Shown here: positions 1 to 8,404 of the stretch, piece by piece
How positions within the stretch are numbered: position 1 is the stretch's first letter
How the letters are laid out: each line of letters begins with the position of its first letter
Source of the DNA: Desulforapulum autotrophicum
Lineage (GTDB): Bacteria; Desulfobacterota; Desulfobacteria; Desulfobacterales; Desulfolunaceae
Direction of reading: 5' to 3'
NCBI GenBank assembly: GCA_020723285.1
Contig: DYJE01000021.1
Location: 23,982-87,981, forward strand
DNA: 64,000 nucleotides
Made by a program: the position numbers and the translations under genes
Notes under the pieces: model-generated
Databases searched by the model: none
What the model was told of the DNA's origin: nothing
Seen by the model: only the letters and a program-made list of their open reading frames with translations

Positions 1-848
1 ATGGCCGGTGCTGTTGATCTGCCTAAAGCGTACACGGAACGAGCATGAGGCTTTAGGATTTCGGCTAAGGATTTGCCGATGCCGCTTGTGCCACCAATGA
101 TCAAGAAAACTTTATCGGAGAACTGTTTTAACATGTCATCTGTCAGTCTTTCATCGCTTACATGACATTTGAGCTGAAACAATTTGTCGGCAATATGAAG
201 ATCAATGGGGTAGGTGACTTTGATATTCTGCTCATCACCCATAACTGTGTAAACCGAATGCCCCAGTTTCATGACTAATGCACAATCATCTGTCGAGTTT
301 GAGATGTCGTTTTCCGATGCAAGTTTGTGCGCTTGCTGAATAAGATTATAAGAAAACGCCTGGGGGGTCTGGCCTCGCTTTAAGAACGTTCTGTCAGGTA
401 TAGATTCAATATAATTATTTTTGTCGACAACAACAATGGTGTCAGCAGAGGGGATTACGGTGTCAATCGCTTTGAATTTTTTTACCGCGCTGATAACATT
501 GCTGATAATTATTTCTGATAACAGGGGTCTGACTCCATCATGGATTAAAACATATTCTGTTTCGGGAGCACAGCATTCTATGCCAATGCGTGAAGACTCT
601 TGACGTGTTGCACCGCCTACAACAACCTTACACACTTTATTTAATTCGTATGTGTTTGCATATCCCCAAACCTGATTAATATATTCAAAACCTGTAACAA
701 CGATTATTTTGTCAATTAATGAATGGGACTGGAATGTTTTGAGTGTATGAACGAGAACAGGCAAACCGGCCAACTTTATAAACTGTTTCGGTGTATCACC
801 TTGGAATCTTATCCCCGTCCCCGATGCAAGGATTATCGCAGTATTCAC
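1..848 (-). CDS. Bifunctional CDP-ribitol-type synthase (IspD-like cytidylyltransferase plus SDR reductase), partial
   Basis: The visible 282 residues hold an IspD/TarI-like nucleotidyltransferase (about 1-225) with the nucleotide loop ASGTGIRF near residue 9, HDGVRP at 103-108 and KRGQTPQAF near 158, followed by the start of a Rossmann SDR domain with GGTSGIGKSLA near 252. The same domain order is known in Haemophilus Bcs1 and is split as TarI/TarJ in Gram-positives; those enzymes reduce ribulose 5-phosphate and activate it with CTP to CDP-ribitol. The start is GTG at 846-848, preceded by GAGG at good spacing. The C-terminus runs off the left edge of the window. Its downstream position in transcription, after exporter and transferase genes, points to cell-surface polyol-phosphate polymer synthesis. 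Substrate (ribitol versus another polyol) is inferred. Confidence 0.85.
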   Translation of the reverse strand, partial: MNTAIILASGTGIRFQGDTPKQFIKLAGLPVLVHTLKTFQSHSLIDKIIVVTGFEYINQVWGYANTYELNKVCKVVVGGATRQESSRIGIECCAPETEYVLIHDGVRPLLSEIIISNVISAVKKFKAIDTVIPSADTIVVVDKNNYIESIPDRTFLKRGQTPQAFSYNLIQQAHKLASENDISNSTDDCALVMKLGHSVYTVMGDEQNIKVTYPIDLHIADKLFQLKCHVSDERLTDDMLKQFSDKVFLIIGGTSGIGKSLAEILKPHARSVYALGRSTAPA

Positions 849-928
849 TTTAACCTCACTAAAAAAGTATTATTGATTATGCCGAACTTAAAGCAAATAA
901 ATGATTTGATGTACTATAGTGATTGTAC

Positions 929-2170
929 TTATTTTGAAAGTTCTAAAATCTTATTTAAAACTCGTATTGAGTTCATTCCATCAAAATCAGGCTGAAATTT
1001 ATCTCTGAAACTTTTGATTTTTTTACCCCATAAATCTGAATCATAATGTGTTATTTGATATTGTAATGCGTCAAGCGTTGTGCAAATAGGGCCTGGAATA
1101 AATAACTGTAAATTATAATAAAAACCTCTGGAGTCAATATAATTATCAATATCAGGCATATAAAAAATGATTGGTTTTTTTAATAAGGCAAAGTCAAAAA
1201 TAATTGATGAATAATCGGTTATCAAGATATCCGTGACGCTTAATACTTTTTCAACATCCGCCTCATAAGATAAATTGAGTATGTCAGAATCAATACTGAT
1301 TTTATCTAATAAGGATGGGTGGAGGCGGACACCCAGAAGGAAGTTGTCTGGAAGATTGTGGACTAAATAATTAACTGCATGATTGAATAGACAAGAATCG
1401 CTATTTGTATCCCTGAATGTAGGCGCATATAATATAAATACTTTATTTTGTTTAAACCCTAATTCTTGCCGTATTTGGGTTTTATGAGGTAAATATTGAA
1501 ATAACAAATCATTTCTTGGTAAACCTGAGGTTATTATCTTGTTTTTTGGGAATTGAAAGAATGCTTGTGAGTAAATATCGATAATTTCCTCAGAAGAACA
1601 TAACAACAGATCCCATCTGGATGAATCTTTTTTCCTTATTTTTTGTAGCCGACCATTTCTTTTCAGGTTCGCACCGAATTTTTTGAATGCACCGGCTGCA
1701 TGCCAAAGTTGAACAACAAATGTCTCTTTTCTTGGTCGAATACCTGGAGAGTTTAGATCTGTTTCTTTGATCCAATATTTTGCGGTAGACAAATGATAAA
1801 ACGTTTGAATATTATGAACGTTGCAGGCTGTTGTGTTTGATAGATTCAAATTATTGATTATCTGCATTTGATCTTGATTTTTAACCAGCCAAATATGTTT
1901 ATAACCTTTTTGCTTTGTCCATTCAAGATATAGTGCCTTCACATTTCCTTCATACCTGAATGTTTTTGACCAGTAAATCACTTTACGAGTTCTGGTCGGA
2001 TACAGTCTAAATAAAACAACGATGATATTGGCCAGCATAAAAATAAAGCTGGTTAAAAATGATATTTTAAGTAAGTCAGATTTGTCAGAGCTTATTTTGT
2101 TTTTATGAAGTTTAAATTTTTCTTTAAAAACCTGTTTCCATTCATTCAATAACTTAAATAAATAAATCAT
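929..2170 (-). CDS. CDP-glycerol/CDP-ribitol glycerophosphotransferase family protein
   Basis: A 413-residue protein of the Glyphos_transf family (TagB/TagF/TarL-like), which transfers polyol phosphate from a CDP-linked donor onto a surface polymer at the cytoplasmic face. Family signatures visible are QLWHAAGAFKKFG in the middle, YAPTFRDT after it, and the C-terminal donor-site segment ITDYSSIIFDFALLKKP. A hydrophobic stretch near residues 35-55 may anchor it to the membrane. The start abuts the stop of the ABC ATPase gene upstream, so the genes are probably one transcript. The gene is AT-rich compared with genes after 3828, as often seen in capsule loci. It could add glycerol-phosphate or ribitol-phosphate; the neighbouring IspD/SDR fusion favours ribitol. 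Confidence 0.88.
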   Translation of the reverse strand: MIYLFKLLNEWKQVFKEKFKLHKNKISSDKSDLLKISFLTSFIFMLANIIVVLFRLYPTRTRKVIYWSKTFRYEGNVKALYLEWTKQKGYKHIWLVKNQDQMQIINNLNLSNTTACNVHNIQTFYHLSTAKYWIKETDLNSPGIRPRKETFVVQLWHAAGAFKKFGANLKRNGRLQKIRKKDSSRWDLLLCSSEEIIDIYSQAFFQFPKNKIITSGLPRNDLLFQYLPHKTQIRQELGFKQNKVFILYAPTFRDTNSDSCLFNHAVNYLVHNLPDNFLLGVRLHPSLLDKISIDSDILNLSYEADVEKVLSVTDILITDYSSIIFDFALLKKPIIFYMPDIDNYIDSRGFYYNLQLFIPGPICTTLDALQYQITHYDSDLWGKKIKSFRDKFQPDFDGMNSIRVLNKILELSK

Positions 2171-2884
2171 TTAATTCTGAATAATTCCTTTTTTAAGATA
2201 TATTATGTTATCAACGAATTGAGATAAATTATCCAAATCGTGTGAAACAACGATGAGCGTTTTATTGTTTTTTAAAATGTTTTTAATCGAATTGAATGAT
2301 TTTTCTTTAAATTCCTCATCTCCTACAGCTAGAATTTCATCAAAAAGAAAAATATCGGCTTCACTATGAATGGCCACGGAAAAGCCCAACCTCAACTTCA
2401 TTCCCGACGAATATTTTTTTACCGGAGTTGCGATAAAATCTTGAAGACCTGAATATTCGATTATTTGATCCATTTTTTTTTTAATCTCACCAATGGTCAT
2501 TCCAAGAATGGCACCGTTCATATAAATATTTTCAAAACCATTCAAGTCTGGATGGAATCCCGCACCTAATTCTATAAGTGGCGCGATCTGGCCGTTGATT
2601 TCAATGGAGCCTGAAGTTGGTGATATGACATTGGCGATCAATTTTAAAAGCGTACTTTTTCCGGAACCATTGGGACCGTATAAACCTATGCATGCACCAT
2701 GTTTTATTTCAAATGAAACATCTTTAAGTGCAAAAAACTCATTTTTGTGCAGTAGATCTTGTGATCGCTTTCGTCTAAAAAGGGTTACAATATCATCACG
2801 GAGTGTTCCAAATTGATTTTGACTTTTTGAAAATTTTTTTCGTACATGATCGAATTGAATTGCATAGTCAGATAACATCGGCAA
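2171..2884 (-). CDS. Polysaccharide/teichoic-acid-type ABC transporter ATP-binding protein
   Basis: A 237-residue ATPase of the TagH/KpsT/Wzt class. Walker A is GPNGSGKSTLLKL (about residues 69-81), the signature is YSSGMKLRLGF, and Walker B with catalytic Glu is DIFLFDEILAVGDEEF, typical of polysaccharide exporters. It has no C-terminal carbohydrate-binding extension, so export is probably not Wzt-like terminus-dependent. The start overlaps the end of the permease gene by about 17 bases; a second ATG at residue 3 is also possible. With the permease it should move the lipid- or phospholipid-linked polymer across the inner membrane. Confidence 0.9.
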   Translation of the reverse strand: MPMLSDYAIQFDHVRKKFSKSQNQFGTLRDDIVTLFRRKRSQDLLHKNEFFALKDVSFEIKHGACIGLYGPNGSGKSTLLKLIANVISPTSGSIEINGQIAPLIELGAGFHPDLNGFENIYMNGAILGMTIGEIKKKMDQIIEYSGLQDFIATPVKKYSSGMKLRLGFSVAIHSEADIFLFDEILAVGDEEFKEKSFNSIKNILKNNKTLIVVSHDLDNLSQFVDNIIYLKKGIIQN

Positions 2885-3653
2885 AAGACCTTTCGAGCTC
2901 AGTAAAGACCTTATAAACTATGATAAAAAAAATAATTGATACAGTCATAGCAAATCCAAATTGCCATAAGATAATGGTTCTGTCTTGTATTAAGACTCTT
3001 CTGAAATTCTCAATGATAAAAGTTAGAGGGTTTAAAAAAAGAAGTATTTTATATTTTATTGAAATAGTATCGACAGAATAAAATACAGGGGTTCCAAAAA
3101 ACCAGAATCGCAGCAGAAATTCAGAAGCCAACTTTACGTCTCTGTAGTAAACATTGAGTGTTCCTAGTAAAAGACTGATTGTTGCTGTGTTAATAATTAA
3201 GATGAAACTTAGTGGAATGATCCATAATGTGTTATATGAGAATTTGATATGGTAGAAATAAATCATGATAAAAAGCAGAATTATTGAAATTAGAAAATCA
3301 GCAAAAAAAACTGCAATTTTTGAAAAAATGATCAGTTCGCGAGGAAAGTATATCTTTGTGATTAACTCCCGATGATCGGTGAGAGCCCTTATTGATGATG
3401 CGACCGAAGCTGAGAGAAAGGTCCAAGGGACAAGGCCGGAAAAATAAAATAACGGTTTTGGACATTTACCTGTTTCAATTTGCAATACCATACCAAAAAC
3501 CAATACAAAAAGAAGCATCATGCTCAAGGGTTGAAGAATAGCCCAAAGGACGCCTATCGTTGTTTGCTTGTATCGTATGAGTAGTTCGCGCCAAATGAGA
3601 ATTGCAAATAAGTCTTTATATTGAATTAGTCTTTTATATATGGAGGTGTTCAT
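2868..3653 (-). CDS. ABC-2 type polysaccharide exporter permease
   Basis: A 261-residue integral membrane protein of the TagG/KpsM/RfbA class with about six membrane segments. The N-terminal cytoplasmic amphipathic region (LIWRELLIRYKQTTIGVLWA) and the mid-protein IYFPRELI segment are characteristic of ABC-2 polysaccharide permeases. It is first in the visible minus-strand cluster and is translationally overlapped by its ATPase. Partner and role follow from the family; the polymer transported is inferred from the transferase and nucleotidyltransferase downstream. Confidence 0.9.
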   Translation of the reverse strand: MNTSIYKRLIQYKDLFAILIWRELLIRYKQTTIGVLWAILQPLSMMLLFVLVFGMVLQIETGKCPKPLFYFSGLVPWTFLSASVASSIRALTDHRELITKIYFPRELIIFSKIAVFFADFLISIILLFIMIYFYHIKFSYNTLWIIPLSFILIINTATISLLLGTLNVYYRDVKLASEFLLRFWFFGTPVFYSVDTISIKYKILLFLNPLTFIIENFRRVLIQDRTIILWQFGFAMTVSIIFFIIVYKVFTELERSFADVI

Positions 3654-3827
3654 AAAACCTGTTGAATAAGTATATTATTTTCTGTGAGGAATGAACTTTT
3701 AATCAGTTATGGATATAACATAAAAATATGCACCAACAAACGAATAATCAGTTAATGTTAAATTATTGTGGTATGTCATGAGGTCTCACCATGATGGTAA
3801 ACTGTTTTTTTATCGAAATCCAAATAC

Positions 3828-5390
3828 CTAAAAATACCCCACCCGCACAATCGTCACATCCTTATAATAATGCTTCAATATCGCATCACAGGCAAGGCCG
3901 GAAAGGGCCATGCGCTGAGCTCCGTGCTGGCTCATGCCGACGCCGTGGCCGTAGCCGATGCCTTTGAGGGTGATGCCTGTGCTGTCGGCGGTCATATCGC
4001 AGACGGTGCTTTTCATGCTGACGGGGCCGACAGCGAGACGAAATGAGTTGCCGGAGAGTTTGACCTGTTTCTCATCGGTTGTGAGAAGAACATTCATGAT
4101 ACGGCCTGACGGTGACTTGTCGAGGACAATGACCTGCTTGACGGATTTTCCACCAAGGGATTTGCAGAATATCCGGGTGAGGTCTTTGTATGATACAGCG
4201 AATTCCCAGGGCGTGTCGGTTTGTTCGATGCTGTAACTGTCTTCTTTGCTGACAAGGTAGGGCAGGTCCACGCTCCAGACATTTAAGGAACTTTCGGTCT
4301 GGCCTCCGCTACTGGCGTGGAAATAGGAGATAATCAACTTGCCGTTATAGGTGAGAACCATACCGCGGCTTGCGTCAACGGCGGCACGGGCCGATTCTTT
4401 TTCCGCGTCGAAACCGCCGTACACCTGGGAGGAGGTGGTGGCTTCCACATCGTAGAGTTTGTCAGCGGTGGCGTGCTTGTCACGGATGTACAGCGCGAAG
4501 GTCCGGGATGCGATGGCTTGGGCCATCAGGGCCTGGGGCTCCCATAGGGGCGACATTTCCTTTGGAACCACACCGTAAAGATAAGATTCCACGTCCAGAT
4601 GATTGACAGCCATGAGCCCCGTGGATTTCAGGTGGATGGAAACATCGCCTCTGTATTTTTTTCCGGCCGCTGCGATCCATTCGCCGTGATGCATGACCCG
4701 GCAGTTGACGGCATCGACAGGTTTGCCGTTGATCAGCAGTTTTTTACCCGAACGTTTGAAAATCAAAGGACCGGAACCCTGGAATAGCGTCTGGGCGTTA
4801 TCCATGTTTTGAACACTGAGGGCCGTGGAACCTTCGACCTTCAGGGTTTCCGTTTTCCGGGTTAAAAGCACACGGATTCCGGACGTCATGGTGGTGGGGG
4901 CTGTGGTTTTCTCTATGACCGGGGTTTTTCTGGATTTTCGCTCGGCGCTTTCGGCCCAGGATTTCACAGAGGCTTTCCGTGAGCCTGAAGGATATCGGTC
5001 CATGTAGTCGTCAAAGGCTTTGAGGGCGTCCCGGTAGCGCTCATGGTTGTAATAAATCCGGCCGATGTTGAAAAGGGCGTCAGGAGCCGATGGGCTTTCG
5101 GGGTACATTAGGATCAGGTCCTTGTAGCAGTCGACGGCGTTTTCAGGGAGATCCAGATCGTTTTCGTATATTGAACCAATAGTGAACAGGGCAGCGGCCC
5201 TTATGTCATCGCTGGTTGAAGACTGGGAAATCTCGCGGAACACGGAGATGGCTTCAGGGTAATTTCCACGGCTGACCAGATCCTGACCTGCGGCGAATTC
5301 GGGACGGTTCGAAAAAACGTCTTGAGCCCATACGCTATTCACGGTCAGAACGGTTGCACATAAAAAAATGAAAACTCGTTGGCGAAGCAG
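3828..5390 (-). CDS. TPR-containing SpoIID/LytB domain protein (probable peptidoglycan lytic transglycosylase)
   Basis: The protein has TPR repeats over roughly the first 130 residues (YPEAISVFREI, ENAVDCYKDLILMYP, YRDALKAFDDYMDRYPSG) and then a SpoIID/LytB domain with NHLDVESYLYGVVPKEMS, where the Glu matches the catalytic residue of SpoIID, and GYGHGVGMSQHGAQ near the C-terminus. SpoIID cleaves denuded glycan strands in the cell wall. The first ordinary start is GTG at 5342, but this would delete a clear signal peptide: in the same frame the upstream codons encode LRQR, a hydrophobic core VFIFLCATVLTV and the cleavage-like NSVWA-QD. No ATG, GTG or TTG opens it; a CTG at 5388-5390 sits 5 nt after AAGGGGG, so I give that as the likely start. 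A base error upstream is the alternative. Confidence 0.8.
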   Translation of the reverse strand: MLRQRVFIFLCATVLTVNSVWAQDVFSNRPEFAAGQDLVSRGNYPEAISVFREISQSSTSDDIRAAALFTIGSIYENDLDLPENAVDCYKDLILMYPESPSAPDALFNIGRIYYNHERYRDALKAFDDYMDRYPSGSRKASVKSWAESAERKSRKTPVIEKTTAPTTMTSGIRVLLTRKTETLKVEGSTALSVQNMDNAQTLFQGSGPLIFKRSGKKLLINGKPVDAVNCRVMHHGEWIAAAGKKYRGDVSIHLKSTGLMAVNHLDVESYLYGVVPKEMSPLWEPQALMAQAIASRTFALYIRDKHATADKLYDVEATTSSQVYGGFDAEKESARAAVDASRGMVLTYNGKLIISYFHASSGGQTESSLNVWSVDLPYLVSKEDSYSIEQTDTPWEFAVSYKDLTRIFCKSLGGKSVKQVIVLDKSPSGRIMNVLLTTDEKQVKLSGNSFRLAVGPVSMKSTVCDMTADSTGITLKGIGYGHGVGMSQHGAQRMALSGLACDAILKHYYKDVTIVRVGYF

Positions 5391-5492
5391 GAGAACCCCC
5401 TTGCATGGCAGTGAATGGGTAAAACCCTCAGCGTGTGATCGGTCCGTTTAAAGAATGGTTTTTAAATACCGTTTTTAGGGGGGATGGGGCAA

Positions 5493-5531
5493 TAAAAAAA
5501 ACAAAAAAAGGGGACCGTTTGACCGGTCCCC
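5493..5531 (-). terminator. Rho-independent terminator after the symporter gene
   Basis: An 8-bp perfect stem GGGGACCG / CGGTCCCC (5510-5531) with a 6-nt loop. Read on the minus strand it is followed by a run of T residues interrupted once by G. It lies just past the stop codon of the symporter gene and before the SpoIID gene, so it should separate the two transcripts. Confidence 0.85.
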
Positions 5532-5557
5532 TTCATGTCAATCACACAACGATCACA

Positions 5558-7465
5558 TTACGCTTCTTTCTTCTGGGTGAGGAGTGAAACGATGATCAGG
5601 GTGAGGAAACTCAGCGGAATGGCCACGATGCCGGGGTTGTCCAGGGGAATCGGGGCTTTGGCTGTGGTTTTGTAAAGATCGAGGTATGTGGAGGGTGACA
5701 ACAGGATGATTGCCAGCGAGGTCACGATACCTACGAAAATGGAACAGATGATACCCTGGGCCGTGGTTTTCTTCCAGAACAGCATCATGAGGATCGACGG
5801 CAGGTTGGCCGCAGAAGCCACCGCAAAGGCCAGACCCACGAGGAAGGACACGTTGATGCCTTTGAAGATGATGCCGAGGATCATGGCAAGGATGCCGATG
5901 CACACCGCGGCCACTTTCCCGGCGGTGACCTGACCTTTATCGGTCATCTGGAGGCCCATGTAGTTGGTCAGAAGATCGTGGGCCACAGCTCCGGAAGCCG
6001 CCACGATGAGGCCGGATACAGTACCGAGAACCGTGGAGAAGGCGATGGCCGAAATGCATGAGAAAATGAAAATCCCGAAGAATTTGGCCAGAAGCGGAGC
6101 GGACATGTTGCTGCTGTTGAGGTCGATGACGCCGTTGATCATGGCACCGAGACCCATGAACACGGTGAGGACGTAAAAGAAACCGATGGATGCGATAGCC
6201 ACGATGGTGGATTTACGGGCATCCTTGGGGCTTGGAACGGTGTAGTAACGGATCAGGATGTGGGGAAGAGCCGCCGTACCGAAGAAAAGGGCCAGCATCA
6301 GGGACACGAAGTTCAGCTTGGACATGAAGGTGGAACCTTTATCCACTTTGAACTTGAGGCCCGGTCTCATGATGTCGCTTCCCTGTGTGGGGTTCTGGGA
6401 ATAAACCGTGACTTTGTCCGTGCCATCTTCCAGAAGGGTTTTAGAGAAACGAACCATTTCACTTTCCTGAACAGTGGCAAGGAATTTGAAGGGACCGATG
6501 GGGCCTGTTTTTTCAACTTCCTGTCCGTCCATGATGATTTTGGCGGCATGGCCGACCTGATAGAAACGTTTGTCCGCTTTGGGTGCGCCGTTGTAAAGTT
6601 CTTTCTTGTCAGCGGTCTTGGTCACGGAAAGGGCTTCTTTGAGAACGGTGGCACCGTCTTTTTCAGCAATACTCCACCAGGTGTTGATGCCGTCTTGCTG
6701 GAGTTTGGCGAATTTCTTTTCAGGTTTTTTCGGGTCAGCCAGAACAGCGGCGACAGTGTATGTGGGATCATCCACAGCGGTTACATTGCCGTCGGTGACG
6801 GTGGCGGTGAGGGTTTTGAAGTTGTGGTATTCTTCGTAAGGAATCTTGTTGATTCCGTTCATGAAGATGGCGATGGACAGGATGGTGGAGAACACCACGA
6901 GAAGTCCGCCCTTGATGAACTGGACGTAGGTGGTGGAGGTCATACCGGCGGTGGCCACGATGTAGATAACGATGATACCGACGATGATGACACCCCAGTG
7001 ATGCTGAAGACCGAGAAGCGGAGTGACGAGGTCGCCGGCACCCACCATCTGGGGAATCAGGTAACAGAGAGACACGATCAGTGTGCTGATGGCGGAAGCC
7101 AGTTCGATGCCTTTGGAGTTGAACTTGTAGTTCAGGGCGTCGGTGAAGGTGTATTTTCCGAACCGTTTCATGGGTTCGGCCACGAGGAACAGGGCCACGA
7201 CCCAGCCCGCGAGGTAACCGATGGAGTATAAAAATCCATCGTAGCCGTCAAAGGCGATCATGCCGCAGATCCCGAGGAACGATGCCGCCGAGAGGTAGTC
7301 ACCGGCGAAAGCGATGCCGTTAACAGCCCAGTGAATGCTGCCGCCTGCCGCGTAGTAGCCGCTGGCGGATTGCGTTTTGCGTGCGAAGAATGAAGACATG
7401 CCCAGTACACCCAGTACAAAGGCGACAAAAATCCCGATAGCTAGTGGTGAAGCAACGTAAATCAA
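5558..7465 (-). CDS. Sodium:solute symporter, cation/acetate symporter (ActP) family
   Basis: A 635-residue SSS-family inner-membrane transporter with about 13 hydrophobic segments; E. coli ActP is 549 residues. Recognisable family features are the N-terminal SAASFLGICGMIAFDGYDGF region, the GAGDLVTPLLG segment and SAIAFSTVLGTVSGLIVAASGAVAHDL in the second half. The extra length is an extracytoplasmic insert of roughly 150 residues (about 195-345) after TM6, rich in Lys/Asp. It starts with TTG at 7463-7465, with AGGAG 9 nt upstream. The DUF485 gene 12 bp upstream is the usual partner, as in E. coli yjcH-actP. Acetate or another short monocarboxylate is the likely substrate, fitting a fatty-acid or acetate using anaerobe. 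Confidence 0.88.
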   Translation of the reverse strand: MIYVASPLAIGIFVAFVLGVLGMSSFFARKTQSASGYYAAGGSIHWAVNGIAFAGDYLSAASFLGICGMIAFDGYDGFLYSIGYLAGWVVALFLVAEPMKRFGKYTFTDALNYKFNSKGIELASAISTLIVSLCYLIPQMVGAGDLVTPLLGLQHHWGVIIVGIIVIYIVATAGMTSTTYVQFIKGGLLVVFSTILSIAIFMNGINKIPYEEYHNFKTLTATVTDGNVTAVDDPTYTVAAVLADPKKPEKKFAKLQQDGINTWWSIAEKDGATVLKEALSVTKTADKKELYNGAPKADKRFYQVGHAAKIIMDGQEVEKTGPIGPFKFLATVQESEMVRFSKTLLEDGTDKVTVYSQNPTQGSDIMRPGLKFKVDKGSTFMSKLNFVSLMLALFFGTAALPHILIRYYTVPSPKDARKSTIVAIASIGFFYVLTVFMGLGAMINGVIDLNSSNMSAPLLAKFFGIFIFSCISAIAFSTVLGTVSGLIVAASGAVAHDLLTNYMGLQMTDKGQVTAGKVAAVCIGILAMILGIIFKGINVSFLVGLAFAVASAANLPSILMMLFWKKTTAQGIICSIFVGIVTSLAIILLSPSTYLDLYKTTAKAPIPLDNPGIVAIPLSFLTLIIVSLLTQKKEA

Positions 7466-7477
7466 TTTCCAAATCTC

Positions 7478-7750
7478 CTATTTGTTCAGTTCATCTTCTT
7501 TTTTGGTGCAGAGATGATTGTAAATCATGCCCATGATGATCGCCAGTACGATGAGTCCGAAGCCGTAAACGATGGCGAGGTTGAGGCCTGCAAAGACCAC
7601 CACGCCCATGGTTTTCGGACTGATCACGTTGATCGCGATGAACCCGGCGTATACAAGTACGTAAATGATAAACATGTAAACGCCCAATTTGGATTTGTAA
7701 TCGGAGGCGTTATCGACGCCCCACTCGGTTGCTGGTCCGTGTCCACCCAT
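7478..7750 (-). CDS. DUF485 (YjcH-like) small membrane protein
   Basis: A 90-residue protein starting at ATG 7750, directly preceded by AGGAGGAGATTT. A longer reading from 7879 lacks a ribosome site and is not preferred. Two membrane segments are visible (about 22-44 and 50-75), separated by the short NVISPKTMGV turn, with a charged C-terminus KKEDELNK. DUF485 proteins are encoded with acetate-type SSS transporters and probably assist them, but their biochemical role is not established. It is translationally close (12 bp) to the symporter. Confidence 0.85.
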   Translation of the reverse strand: MGGHGPATEWGVDNASDYKSKLGVYMFIIYVLVYAGFIAINVISPKTMGVVVFAGLNLAIVYGFGLIVLAIIMGMIYNHLCTKKEDELNK

Positions 7751-7979
7751 AAATCTCCTCCTAAATCGTTGTAAATAAACATAAAACGTTAAAAAAATTA
7801 AACTCTTTGATTCGGAAAACGAAAGACTGACAATCACAAAGGGATGCGCATTCCTTGATCGAAAATGGTTGCAGAGCAATTTTCGGCAGAGAGTGGTAAG
7901 GTCTACGCAAGCATTTATGGCTCAGTTCATTTCATGGATCTTTCCGAACCCCCCGTATGGCCAGCATGATGTTGTCAAA

Positions 7980-8016
7980 AGATAAACCATCGCAGATTGG
8001 TTTATCGCTTTTTTTA
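7980..8016 (+). terminator. Plus-strand terminator-like hairpin without an upstream plus-strand gene
   Basis: A 9-bp perfect stem GATAAACCA / TGGTTTATC with an 8-nt loop, then GC and seven T residues on the plus strand. No plus-strand coding gene ends here, so it may terminate a short RNA begun in 7751-7980, antisense to the symporter leader. Confidence 0.6.
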
Positions 8017-8045
8017 TGCTTTATCCGCCATCGCAGTTTGGCGGT

Positions 8046-8096
8046 CCGGCATAAAAAAAACTGCGGGTTGAAGATTTGGATTCAACCCGCAGTTCG
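8046..8096 (-). terminator. Minus-strand terminator-like hairpin upstream of the symporter operon
   Basis: A 14-bp perfect stem (AACTGCGGGTTGAA and its complement) with an 8-nt loop; on the minus strand it is followed by seven T residues. No minus-strand gene lies to its right, so it is either an attenuator in a long 5' leader of the DUF485/symporter operon or the end of a small RNA transcribed from about 8100-8300. Confidence 0.65.
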
Positions 8097-8404
8097 GCTT
8101 CACATCCTGATCATACAACTAAAAACGTAAAAATTTACATACCGGACAACTGAAAAAACGATCGTCCGATGAAGAGGGCGTTTATCACCCTCTTGATTAA
8201 CTAAAAAAAATTAGTGGGAGTCCATTTAACATTATGGAAAAAAATAATCAAGCAATTTGAAACATGGTTTAGATCATAAAACAATCTCCAGCAGCTGTGA
8301 ACCTGACATTCAAATGATCCATGCGCTGAACAAGGCGGAAGGAACTCCGGGAAGGTTCATGGCCGTGAATCCGGCTTTACAATATTTCATGGCTTCTGGT
8401 ATGG

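Larger units (their letters stand above)
7751..8404. other. Long intergenic/leader region of the symporter operon
   Basis: This 650-bp stretch contains no convincing gene on either strand. It holds two terminator-like hairpins of opposite orientation (7980-8016 and 8046-8096) and a third weaker imperfect stem between them around CCGCCA/TGGCGG at 8027-8045. A further 7-bp hairpin (AAGAGGG/CCCTCTT) lies near 8173-8195. Minus-strand transcription reaching the DUF485 gene from beyond 8100 would have to pass the minus-oriented terminator. An attenuated leader or short noncoding RNAs are possible. Confidence 0.5.

Noticed and set aside
6260..7231. 323-residue plus-strand frame inside the symporter gene
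   Set aside because: It is antisense to an unmistakable SSS transporter; its His/Gly/Asp-rich composition is typical of a shadow frame.
7751..7879. N-terminal extension of the DUF485 protein
   Set aside because: ATG 7750 has a perfect ribosome site; the extension has none and does not resemble the family.
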